Below, one piece after another: positions 10,815-21,869 of a stretch of 64,000 bases of DNA; the stretch's first letter is position 1; each line of letters starts with the position of its first letter. The notes below the pieces were generated by a model. The model worked only from the letters and a program-made list of their open reading frames with translations. It was not told the origin of the DNA and did not search any database. The translations under genes were made by a program, and so were the position numbers. Where the stretch lies: positions 19,617,808 to 19,681,807 of the forward strand of contig CM038214.1 of NCBI GenBank assembly GCA_021442155.1. The letters run 5' to 3'. This DNA comes from Cymbidium sinense (lineage: Eukaryota; Streptophyta; Magnoliopsida; Asparagales; Orchidaceae).

Positions 10815-13800
10815 AGGGTTTAGGTTTAGGTTTTAGGGTTTAGGTTAATTTTTTAATTTATTTAGTTACTTTAGGTTTAGGTTTAGGGTATGGGGTTTAG
10901 GGTTTAAGGGTTTGGGGTTTTATGGTTTAGTTTGTGGGATTATGGTTTATGCTTAGGGTTTTAAGATTTAGGGTCAGGGCCCAGGGCCTAGGGAACAGAG
11001 GGCCCAGCGCTCAGGGTAGCCAGGCTCAGGGTTTAGCATGCACAGGGGATTTAGAGCTCAGGATCTGGGGTGGGCCTAGGGCCCAGCCCACCTGCCTGGT
11101 GGCCCATGGTCTGGGCCCAGGGTGTGGGGCCTGGGTCTGGCCTAAACCCAGGATTTAGGGCTCAGGTTGGCTCCTAGGCTGGAGCCTAGATTTTATCTTG
11201 TCTTTATCTTAGGTTTATTTTAGGTTTATTTTATTTATTTTACGCCAAGTTTTATTTAAGCCTGGTTTTAATTCTAGTTAATTTTATCTTTAGTTTAATT
11301 TATGTTTATATTTATTTTATTTTCTTGTTTAAATTTAAGTTGTTTACTTTTAATTTTATTTTATTTTACATAGGTTTATATTTTTATTTAGTTTAGCTTT
11401 AGTTTTATGTTTTAGTTTTATTATTTAAATTTTATTTTGTAGGTTTTATTTTATTTTATCTTAATTAGTTTTAAATTATTATTTTATTTTTAGGTTTAAT
11501 TTAATCTTAAGGTTTAAATTTTATTTCATTTATTATTTATTTTATTTTGTTTAAGTTTATTTTATTTATTTTTATTTTGTTTATTATTTGTGGCCCAGGG
11601 CCTAGGGCCTGGGCTGGCCTAGGGCCCATGATCTTGTGGGCCCAGGGCCCAGGTCAGGATCAGGGCCCAGTGGGCTGCAGGCCTGTGGCTCAGTGGTTAA
11701 GGGTCAGGCCTGGGCCTAGGATCAGGATCCAGTGGCCTAGGGCCTGGGGCCTGGGCTCAAGATCTAGGCCTAGTGGCTCATGGAGGGCTCAGGATCATTT
11801 AGGGCCTAGAACCTAGGGAGCCTGGTCCACCAGGCCTTGGGTCAGGTGCCCATAGTCTGGGACTGCTAGGCCTAGGGTCAAGCTCAGGGCTCATGGCTAG
11901 TTTAGCGCCAGGGCCTCAGGGCCCACAGCCAGATCTAGGGCCTAGGGCTCTAGGGCCTAATCCACTTTAGAGCCTGGGCCCAGGGCCTAGTCCTGAGGAT
12001 CAGGGCTATTTAGCCCATTCTTTCCACATCTTTAGTATCTTATCATCTTTATCTTTGCCTGCTATTTATCTTTGTGGAAGGCCAAAGCCTTAGGGTTTTT
12101 CCCATCCATGACGGTGGCCTGGCCCAAGCCTAAGCCATGATCTTCTCCCAAGATCAAGCCCAAAGCCTGCTTACAAGGCCCAGTTAACGCTCTGTGGCCC
12201 AGGCCTAGGTCAGAGCCCAGTGCCTAGGGCCCAGTGGCCCAGGCCTCAGGGCCTGTGGCCTAGGGCTGTGGCCCAGGGCCCAGTGGTGTGCAGCCCAGGG
12301 TCAGTCTGGGCCTCAGGGCTCATGGCTAGGGCCCAGGCCTCAGGCTGCTCATGGCCCAGGCCCAGACTCCAAAGCTAGGGCCTAGGGCCCAGGGTCCAAG
12401 ATCTAAAGCTCAGGCCAGGGCCCATTCTGGTCAGGGGCCAAAGCTTGCCTTGGGCCCAGTGATCAGGCCTCAGGGCCTTAGGTCAGGCCTGTGCCTGGGT
12501 GGCCTAGGGGCCCAGAGCCTGTGGGATCAAGGCCTGACTCCAAGGCTCAGGGCCTGGCCTAGGGTCAGATGCAGGATCTTTACTCAGGCCTTTATCATCC
12601 CATCTTTAGGCCCATCTTATCATATCACATCAACTCATCTTATAGGCCTTCATCTTAGGATATTTATCTTTAGCCTTTAGGTCATTTATCTTTATCTAGA
12701 TCATTTACTAGCCCATCTTTACACCCATCTTGTGCCCAGCTCATCTTAGCCTGGTGGCCCAGGGCCTGGCTCAGGTCAGGCTCAGGGCCTGTGGCCCAGC
12801 TCCAGGCCAGGGCCAGCTCAGGGCCCAGGACTCATGACTAGTGGCCTAGGGCCCAGGATCTGGGCCAAGGATCAGGATCAGGGTAGGCCTAGGCCTTTCT
12901 TTTAAATCAAGCAAACCAGGTTTATCTGCTTATTTAGTTATTTTAATCATTTTAATTTACTATATATTTATTTCCATTTTTATTTAGGGCCTGGGCTGGC
13001 CTGGCTAGGGTATGCTCAGATCAGGCCAAGGCTCCAGGGTCATGGCAGGCCCAGATTTGTGGCCCAGTGGTCAGGCCCAGGCTCAGGCCCAGGGCCCAGG
13101 CTCAGGGATCAGGGCCAAGGCTCAGGGCCCAGGATCTGAGGGCTCAGGGTCAGCCAGGCTGGGCTCACCATCTGGAGCCCAACGCTAAGCCTAGAATAGA
13201 GCGTTTTAGCATGTCTTCAGCTCTTGTGGCCTAGGGCCCAGTCTATCTTATTTAGGCCTTTTATCCAGTTTAATTATTCTCAACCTAGTCCAAGTTATTA
13301 ATTAATTTAATTTTATTTATTAGTGAATCACATACATTTTAAGCTTCAGCCTAGGGTCTTAGTAGTTTATCTTATATTTATCTTTATTTATTTAGCCAAG
13401 TTTTTCCTTTTAGAATTTATCTAGTTTATGTCAGGTTTAAGCTTTTAGTGGCTCATGCCTCAGGGTCTTGGCTCAGGGCCTTCATGGCCAGTCAGGGTCA
13501 GGCCTGTGGTGGCTCAGGGTCTGATGAGGGCCCAGGGCCTGGGCTCAGTGGCCCAAGGCCCAGGGCCTGGCCTGGCTGGCCTAGGGCCTCAGGGCCTCTG
13601 TCACTTTAGAGCCAGTGAGGGCCCAGGCCTAAGATCTTTGTATTGGGCCTGGGGTTATCCAGTTTATCTTTAATTATTTTAGTTATCTTATCTATTTATT
13701 TACCTAGTGGCCTACGGGGTTGGTTATGATTTTCCCATCCATGATCCGACCCGGTCTGGCCTAAGGCCCAGGGCCCAGTGGCCAGGGCCTGTGAGGGCCC

Positions 13801-16800
13801 ATGGCTCAGGCTCTGTGGCTCAGGCCTGTGGTGTGGCCTGTGGCCCAGGGCCAGGCCTGGTGGCCCGAGGGCCCATGGCCCAGGGCCTAGCCTCAGTGGC
13901 CTCTTGGGTGGCCTAGGGCCCAGGGTCAGGGCCTAGGCCGAGGGCCCATGGCCCAGCGCTCAGCCTGTGGCCCAGGGCCTTGTGGCCTATGGGCTCAGTG
14001 GCCTGTGGCCTAGGGCCTGAGGGCCTGGGTTGTGGCCTAGGGCCTGGATCAAACCTCACCCATAGCCCAGTACCAGTGGCCCAGTGGCCCAGGGTCAGTG
14101 TGGGGGGGCCAGGCCCAGGGTCTTGGGAGGGATCAGTGGTGTGGGTCAGTGAGCCCAGGGCCTGGCTAGGATCCAAGGCCTGGCTGGCCTAGGTTAGGTC
14201 TGCCTGGGCTTTATTTAGGTTATTTTATCTTTTCTAGGCATATTTTATCTTTATTTACATTTAGTCCCATTTTATTTAGGCCTCTCACCCAGGATTATTT
14301 TATTTTTAATTTTGTTTAGGTTTATTTAATTTATTTTGTTTATTCTTTATTAGTTTATCTTATAATCATTTGTGGTAGTTTAGGTTTCATTTATGTTTCA
14401 TTTTATCCATTTTATCTTATTTAGGTTTATGTTTTATATTTATTTTATTTTAGAATCATTTAGTTTAACTTTGGTATTTAAGTTTTATTATTAGGTTTTG
14501 GGTTAGGTTTAATGTTGTGGGATCAGGGTTTAGGGCCTGGTCTAGGTCAGGGTAGGGCCTAGGCCTTGTGGTAGATTCCATGGTGTGGTTTTAGGTTTAA
14601 AAAACCAAGCAAACCAACGTGCCTAAGCCTGTATTTATTTTTAATATTTTAATATTTTATATTTATCTTGGCTCATTTTATCTTTTAGGGCCTAGGCTCA
14701 GGGCCTCAAGGCCCAGGGCTATGCCTTCCCGGCTCAGTGTCAGGCCTGCCTGTGGCTCAGTGGCCTGTGCCTGTGGTCCGTGGCCCAGTGGTCAGGACTC
14801 CAGGGCTCAGGGCCTGTGGGCCAGGGCCTAGGGCCCAGGGCCTGGCCCAGGCCTAGGCCCAGGATCTGAGGGCCCAGGGCCTGTGGGCTCAGCCCAGAAC
14901 CCAGAGCCGCCATTGTGGCCTGGATAGGGTCAGTGTCTGGCCTGGGGTCAGTGGCCCAGGGCTCCGCCTGGAGGGCCTGGGGCCTAGGGCTCAGTGTCAA
15001 AACCATCTTAGGACTCAGGGTGCTGTGATGTGGCCTAGGCTCAGATCTGTGGCCTGGGGCCCAGTGGCCTGGCCTGGGCTGGCCCAGGGCCCAGGCCTGG
15101 GCTGGCCTGCTGGCTCAAGGCCTAGGGCAAGGGCTTGTCAGGTAGCATAGGGTAGAGCCTTGGTCCGGGCCTAGGATCAAGGCCTAGGCCTTGTGGCCCA
15201 TGGCCTGGGTTGGCCTCATTTATTCCTTTATTTATTTATTATTTTAGGTTTATTTTATTTTATTAGCTTAGTTTTATTTTATCTAGTTTTATTCTTGCCT
15301 TTATCTTTATTTTAATTAGTTTAAGTTTATTTATTTAGGTCTCATTCCAGATTATTTTATTTTAGTTTTTTTTATTTATCTTTATTTTAGATTATTTTAT
15401 TAGTATCTTTATAATCAGGTTTAGGTGTTTTAGTTTGGTTTATTTAATCATTTTATTTTATCTAGCTCTGGGGTCTTTATTTATTTATCTTTAGAATCCC
15501 ATTTAGTCATTTAGTCTTCCTGGTCTTTGGGCTTGGCAGGGCTCAGTGCCCAGGGTCGATCTTGTGCTGACCTAGGACTCCAGGGCCCAGGACTCCAGGG
15601 TTTCTTTATTTTAGGCTCATGGCCTAGCCTTCTGGCCCAGTGGCTCATGCCTCATGGCTCAGTGCCGGGTCTCAGGCCTATGGCACAGGGCCCAGCATCT
15701 TGCGTCCGTGGCCAGGGCCTGGGCCCAGGACTAGGGCTCAGGGCCTGTGGCCCAGGCCTGATGGTCCCCAGTAGTGGCCCAGATCTGAGGGCCTAGGTCA
15801 GCTTCAGGGTCTGGGCTCACCATCTGGAGCCTAATGCCTGGCTGCCCAGAATTTAGAGCCTAGTCAGCCAGGGCCCAGGGCTCAGGGCCTGTGGGCAGGG
15901 CCCAGGTCATCTGCCCATAGTCCGCAGTGGTTTTAGGGTCCAAATTAGCTTTGACTCAGTGGCCTGGTATAACCTGTGGTAAGGCCTGGGGTCTTAGTGG
16001 CTGGCCTGGGGTGGCCTTAGGCCCAGGGCCTGGGCTTTGGCCAAGGCCTAGGGCTTGGGCTAGGTCAGGCTGCCCAGCACTAGGGCTTAGAGCCTAGGGC
16101 CTGGTGGGCCTAGATTAAGGCTCAGGGCTCCGGTTGGCTCAGGCCTGCAGATACAACATGGCCTTGGGTTTATTTCACTTTATCATTTTATTTAAGCCCA
16201 TTTTAGGTTTATTTTACGCCTAGGTTTTATATTTTGGGTTTTATTTAATTTATTTTTAATTAGTTGAGTTTTTATTTAATTTAATATTTTTAAGAAACTA
16301 TACATATTAAGTTTGGGTTTAGGTTTAGTTAGTTTTATTTTACATTTTTATTTTATATTTAGTTGCCTTTTAATTTTAGAATCATTTAGTATGTAGGTTT
16401 TAAGTTTGTGATTGTGTCTTGGGTGGGTTATTGGGGGGCTCATGGCTCAGGCCAAGGCCCAGGGCCTAGGGCCTGGTGGCCTAGGTTTCATGATCAGGCC
16501 TAGGGCCTGAGGGCCTAAGGCTCGCCTGGGGCCTGGGCTTGCTGTCACTTAGAGCCAGTGGCCTGGGTTTAAGGCCTAGGGATTTATTGGCCTGGGGCCA
16601 TTTAATTTATTTTAATTATTTTAGTTTATCTTTATTTTATCTTTTATTTTAATATTATTTATGGGTTGGCCTTTATGATTTTCTCCCATCCATGACCTGA
16701 CCCTGGTCTGGCTGGCTCATGGCCTCAGCAGTGGGTCAGGCTCATGGCTCAGTAGGGCCTGGGCCTAGGGCCTTTGTGGCCTAGGGCCTAGTGGTTAGGG

Positions 16801-18492
16801 TCAGCGTGAGGCCATGGCTCAGTGCTCAGGCCTGTGGGCCTAGGGCTCAGGGCCTAGGGTCTGGGCCTGGGGCCTGTGAGGGCCTGAGGGCTCAGCATTT
16901 ATGGTAGGGTTAGGATCTAAACCACCATTTATAGTCAGGGCTAGGGTAGGCCTAGGATTGTAGGGGAGCCAAAGGCCTAGGGCCTGGTGACTGTGGTCAG
17001 GGCCTGTGGGCTGTGAGCTCAGTTTAAGGGCTCAGGATTTGCCTGCTGCCTAAGGCTCTAGGCCTTTAGGGCCTAATTTCTAAGGCTCATTTAGGTTTAT
17101 TTTATTTTAATTTTGGTATATTTTATTTTTATTTTACATTTTAGTTCTTATTTTAATTAGGTTTTCTATTCTTAGGATTATTTTATTTTTAATTTTTAGG
17201 TTTTATTTAATTTATTTTGTTTATTTTATTAGTTTACTTTATATCATTTCTTTGTTTAGGTTTCATTTAAATTTCATTTTATCTTATTTTTATTTTATTT
17301 AGTTTATGTTTTTATATTTATTTTATTTTTAGAATTTATTTTAGTTTAGCTTTGGTATTTAAGTTTTATTATTTTAGTTGGTTTTAGGGTTTAATGCTTT
17401 GTGGATTAGGGTTTAGGGTTTCTTTTAGGGTTTAGGGCTCAGGGTTTAGGGTTGTGGATTTAGGGTTTAGGATTTTATGGTTTGGTGGTTTAGGTTTTTT
17501 TTAAAAAAGCAAACCAAGTTTAAGTTTATTTAGCTCACTTTTTCATCTTTAATTTATCTATCTTATCATTTATTCTGGTTTATCTTATCTTTGTGGCCCA
17601 GGGCCCAGGGCCTGCTGCCCAGTCGCCTCATGGCCTGTGGCCCAGCGTCAAGGCCCAGGGCCCAGGGCCTGGGCCTCAAGATCCAGGCCCAGGGCAGTGG
17701 CCCAGGACTAGGGCTCACAGGCCTGTGGCCTGTGGGCCCAGGCTCTGGCCTAGGCCCAGTCCTGGGCCGAGGGTCAGGTCCTGTGGCCCAGGGCCCAGAA
17801 CCCAGAGTAAGGGCTCAGTGGCCCAGGTGCAGTGTTTGGGCCTAGGGCCCCGCCGAGTTGGGTCAGGCTCAGTGGCCCAAAACCAGCCTAGGATAGGGCC
17901 TGGTGACTCAGGGCTCAGGGCCTGGATCTGTGGCTAGTGCCTTTGTGGGAAGGCCTAGGGCCCAGGCCTGCTGGCCTGCTGGCCTAGGGTCAAGGGCCTG
18001 GTCAGTGGCTCCATCAGGGGTTAGAGCCTAGGTCCAAGGCCTAGGATCCAAGGCCTAGGCCTTAGGCAGTAGGATTTAAGCCCAGGGCTAGGCTAAAGAT
18101 ACAAGGGGCTTTTATTTGCTTTATTTATTTTATTTAGGTTTATTTTATTTTATTTTACTAGTTTTATTTTATTTTGGTTTTATTCTTATTTTATATTTTA
18201 ATTTAGTTTAAGTTTTATTTATTTTATTTTAGTTTATTTTTATTAGTTTACTTTATATTATTTTTTAGGTTTAACTTTAAGTTTTAGTTTAGGTTTTTAT
18301 TTTATATTTTTATTTTATTTTATTTAAGTTTATGGTTTTTTATTTTAGAATTTATTTAGTTTAGTTTTCGTGTTTTAGGGTTTATGCTTTGGGGTTTATG
18401 GTTTAGGGTTTTAAGATTTAGGTTTTGGGGTTTATGGTTTAGGTTAGAGTTTAGATTTAGGGTATGTGGTTTTTTTTATTTTTTTTATTTTA
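10815..18492 (+). repeat. Telomere-type array with the largest C-substituted heptamer domain
   Basis: AT-rich spacers alternate with GC-rich blocks at about 10.96-11.18, 11.59-13.20, 13.44-14.21, 14.50-15.22, 15.50-16.16, 16.42-17.09 and 17.59-18.10 kb. The GC-rich blocks keep a 7-base rhythm: GGGCCTA, GGGCCCA, GGCCTGT and GGCTCAG are GGGTTTA with T-to-C changes. C also replaces T inside the AT-rich words here (TTTATCTTATC in place of TTTATTTTATT). AAGCAAACC boxes occur at about 12.91, 14.61 and 17.51 kb. Many Gly/Pro/Ala/Gln-rich frames run through the domain; they are consequences of the repeat and show no protein family. Confidence 0.88.
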
Positions 18493-21400
18493 AGGAAGCC
18501 CCATGTGGGTATTTTATTGCCAAAAAAAAAGAGGGTTATAAGGTCCTTAAAAGGGGATAAACTCTAGAACCATCGCTCAAAGAGCTACAATCATCTAAGG
18601 AGTAAATCCCCATCTAAGTACATCCAAGAGTAAAAGATAACATAAAACAATCAAAAGATACAAGATGATTAACATAATAAGCTAAAGTAAGAATAAAGCC
18701 AATGCTCGAGGATGTGGGAATGCATGATAACTGGAGCAAAAAAGAGAGAATCACCACAAAGTTATAATAAGAGGGAGATTAGAACAGCTTAAGGTAATAC
18801 ACAAAAGAAGAAAACAATCTAATATGAGTATGTTAGTAAGGAATTATGATAGAGAAGGCTCAGCTCAATCACATCCTGCTAGCGATGCAAGTATGAGCAT
18901 CCAAATTTCAAGGGGTTACATCAATGTGAGCTACTACCGAACCAATAGGGAGTGAGATCATCACAGCCATCATAGCCAACAAACCTGTGAGAAGGTAGCA
19001 CCCAGTTGTTGATATTCTTGTGAGCTTTATTACTGCAAACCTAAGCAAAATCATATCTAAAATATATAGGTCAACTTGCTGAAATCCTTTTAAATAAGTC
19101 AATGAGCCTATAATTAACACCATCCCAATCACATGATATGTAAATGAAACTTTCAAGGTGAAAACAACCTGTGAAACAATCCCTTATTAATGTCCTGAGA
19201 AAAGCAATAGTAAAGGAAGACAAAGATAGCTCAACACAGTGGAATGGACCAACCAACCAAAATTAGCACCTTAAAAGATAGAGAAAGCCCAATAGCAAAG
19301 ATTCGTGGCCTCCATTCAGATAATCTAGATCAACAATCAATCCAGAGAACAAGACAGCAAAAGGCAACAACATCCAAGACAGGAAGGGACTAAACTGGTC
19401 ATAATGCCATTCTTTCGTAATAAATCGATAAGACCGCACCAACCAAAAGAGGAAGGTGTGATGACAAAAAATAGGAGATAACTGCACGGGCATTCAGAAA
19501 GCCAACCCCAACAGCCAAACAGCTAATACAACATTGGAACCCGCCATAAGAAAAATCAACAAGGGAGTTGAAATGAGTCTCAACATTAAAATCCAGAAAA
19601 TAACAACAGTTAAGACAACAACATCCAAGATAGGAAGAGACAGCAAATTGGCCATAAAACTCCTCAATCAGAGTAGACATGGCAATAATAGATAACCAAA
19701 TAAATAAAGCATAAAAAATAGTTATCCAAGGCAAGAAATCGACAAAAATCACCAAAACCATCACCATCGATCGAATGTCGTGAATGCTTTTCGTGGCATG
19801 AGACCCTGAAATTCTACAACCAACAAAGAAAGAGCCAACTGAGGTGACAAGATAAAACAAGAAGGTAAATCTCCAAGATAAGAGACAACCAAAATAGCAA
19901 AAACTGGCTAGCTTGCTATAATGCCACTCATCCAGTATAATCAAAACAATAGATACAAGTTTGACTGAAAAAGGATGAAGAAAACAATAGCGTAAAAGGG
20001 TAGATCAATGAATTCCAATGATATATAAATAAACCAAGAAGGTGGTTCAAAGCAAAATCTACCAAGCAATCAGCAACTGAAATAGAGACTTGCTGTACAA
20101 AATAATCCAAAGCCCTAGGGGCAATAAGGTGAGTATTGCTCCAGATCAGCCAACCAACAAGGCAGTTAAAACCAACAAGCTGTCCAAGAGTCCACCCATA
20201 AACATATATAGTTAAAAGAAAGGATAGATAATGAATAGCTTCCCACCATAAGCCTATCCAAGAAGTGACATGTGAGAAATCGACGGTCGTGGATGCTTAT
20301 TCACCATAATCCACTCCAAGGGTAATGACAATAACCAAATGGGTTTGTCAATAACCCAATTATGCATATAAGATAAATCATTGATTAATTCCAAGAATAA
20401 TAAAGAAATGAGCTTCAAGTTGTACATGTTCCAATCATAGCATAGGATGGGAGAACAACATCGAGGAAAAGCAACAACATCCCAGGTGTTAGCAACAAAA
20501 AATAGAAAAAAAAACAAAGAAAATTTGTTGGACAAGGAAATCAGCATTCCAGAAAATAGCAGCATGGACATTTTTACTATTAACACTCCCATTAGGAAAA
20601 GGAAATATTACTAAGAAGGATATAAAGTAAAAATTGTATGAGTTCAAGGATTTTCCACCATTGTAAGCAGTACCCACAACCTCAGCAGATGCACAATGAT
20701 AATCCCTTGAATAACTCCAAACCTGCTGATCATGGGAAGCAAGACCAGAAACAGCAAGACTAGTATTGAAAAAAATAACACAATTCCATTCTCAAAGAGA
20801 GATATTAGTGTAGACATGGGATATCCCAATTAGCAAAAATAATAGCAATAAAGAAAATTGCAACCAATAGGTGCTCAATAGCCCCTAAGAGCAAATAAAG
20901 TCAAGAGGTGTTTCTTCGTCACATTAAACTAGTATTGCCAAGGATATTGACAAATATAATCAGGCATAGGATAGACCATTGGTTACATATAAGCGTAAAA
21001 GAGAATGGTCTTCGATTTTCATGATCTCATCAAAGCATGAAGGGTGAAAACAATTGAAAGTCCAACATCAACCCAAATGTTAACAACAAGAGAAAGTGAA
21101 ACAAAGAGGAGGGTAAACACAAGAAGAACCAATAGAGTAGCCAACAAGGAAATCCATTCTCGCAGGGATAGAAGAAGACCCCAAAAGTTAATCTTCGTGA
21201 CAAGGACAATAAAAGAAAATAACCAAACCCCTAATCTCAGAAACTTACTGCACAGAAAGGATCTCCTGGGTAAAATAGCCATAAATAGTTTGAATAAACT
21301 CCATCCGCAAAAAATAAATAGAAAGATACAACAGAATGTAAGAGATTCCACCCTGATAGATTCTGCACATTAGATCTATCATAAGGTGAGGTAAGGTTAG

Positions 21401-21869
21401 CAGCAGCTGGAAGGAAAACTTGCAGAAGATAATCATAGCAATTTGAAGAAAAGAAAGAAACCCCCAACAATAAGATCCAACCAAAGGAACAGAATAATAA
21501 GGATTTATAGAGAGCATACGATGAGATCAAGAATCCAGTAAAGACAATAGCCAAGAAGATAGATATCATCCAAAGGGCCAAGAAGCCACTTAATGCAGAA
21601 AAATAAAGTAAAGGATAACTCCCAGAAATAAAAGGGAATTGTCTGTTTCTGCTCAACATAATTCCTATGCTGATTAACTGTATGCACATAGCTCAACAGC
21701 AGCCTTTTAATGCCAAAAGCAGTGAGCCTCCAAGAGAGGGAGGAGCTATTAAAATAGCAGATCATGACACAAAGATCCAGGCACCAAGTATTATCCGTGT
21801 AAAGCATCCACAAAAAACTCAAAAAGGAACAGAAATCCAAAAAGTGGGTCGAAAGCATCAGAGTTTTAA
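18493..21869 (-). other. LINE-A 3' UTR, unusually long
   Basis: These 3.4 kb lie between the ORF2 stop and the A-rich tail. On the minus strand they are pyrimidine/T-rich with many TTGG and CTTGG words. That explains the Leu/Phe/Ser/Val-rich hydrophobic frames on the minus strand: they lack conserved domains and should not be read as membrane proteins. Similar segments recur at roughly 250-base spacing near 19370, 19620 and 19870 (an ACATCCAAGA-type core), suggesting internal tandem duplication. There is no second coding region with recognisable similarity. Confidence 0.75.
18513..18518 (-). terminator. LINE-A polyadenylation signal AATAAA
   Basis: AATAAA on the minus strand lies about 20 bases before the A-rich tail (AAAATAAAAAA) that joins the array. 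The position and spacing fit a retrotransposon transcript end. Confidence 0.7.

Noticed and set aside
10635..10823. Thr/Ser/Pro-rich plus-strand frames over the GR-RBP fragments (also 44144-44395 and 62767-63006)
   Set aside because: They are antisense to the glycine-rich tail; the minus-strand frame with the RRM end and NWRN terminus is the meaningful one.
11547..17937. Gly/Pro/Ala/Gln-rich frames of 70-114 codons, some on both strands
   Set aside because: They are direct translations of GGGCCTA/GGGCCCA heptamers, occur in overlapping frames, and show no family motif.
18908..21858. Many hydrophobic minus-strand reading frames that look like membrane proteins
   Set aside because: They overlap in several frames at once, lack conserved domains, and arise from T/C-rich sequence of the LINE-A 3' UTR between the ORF2 stop and the A-rich tail.
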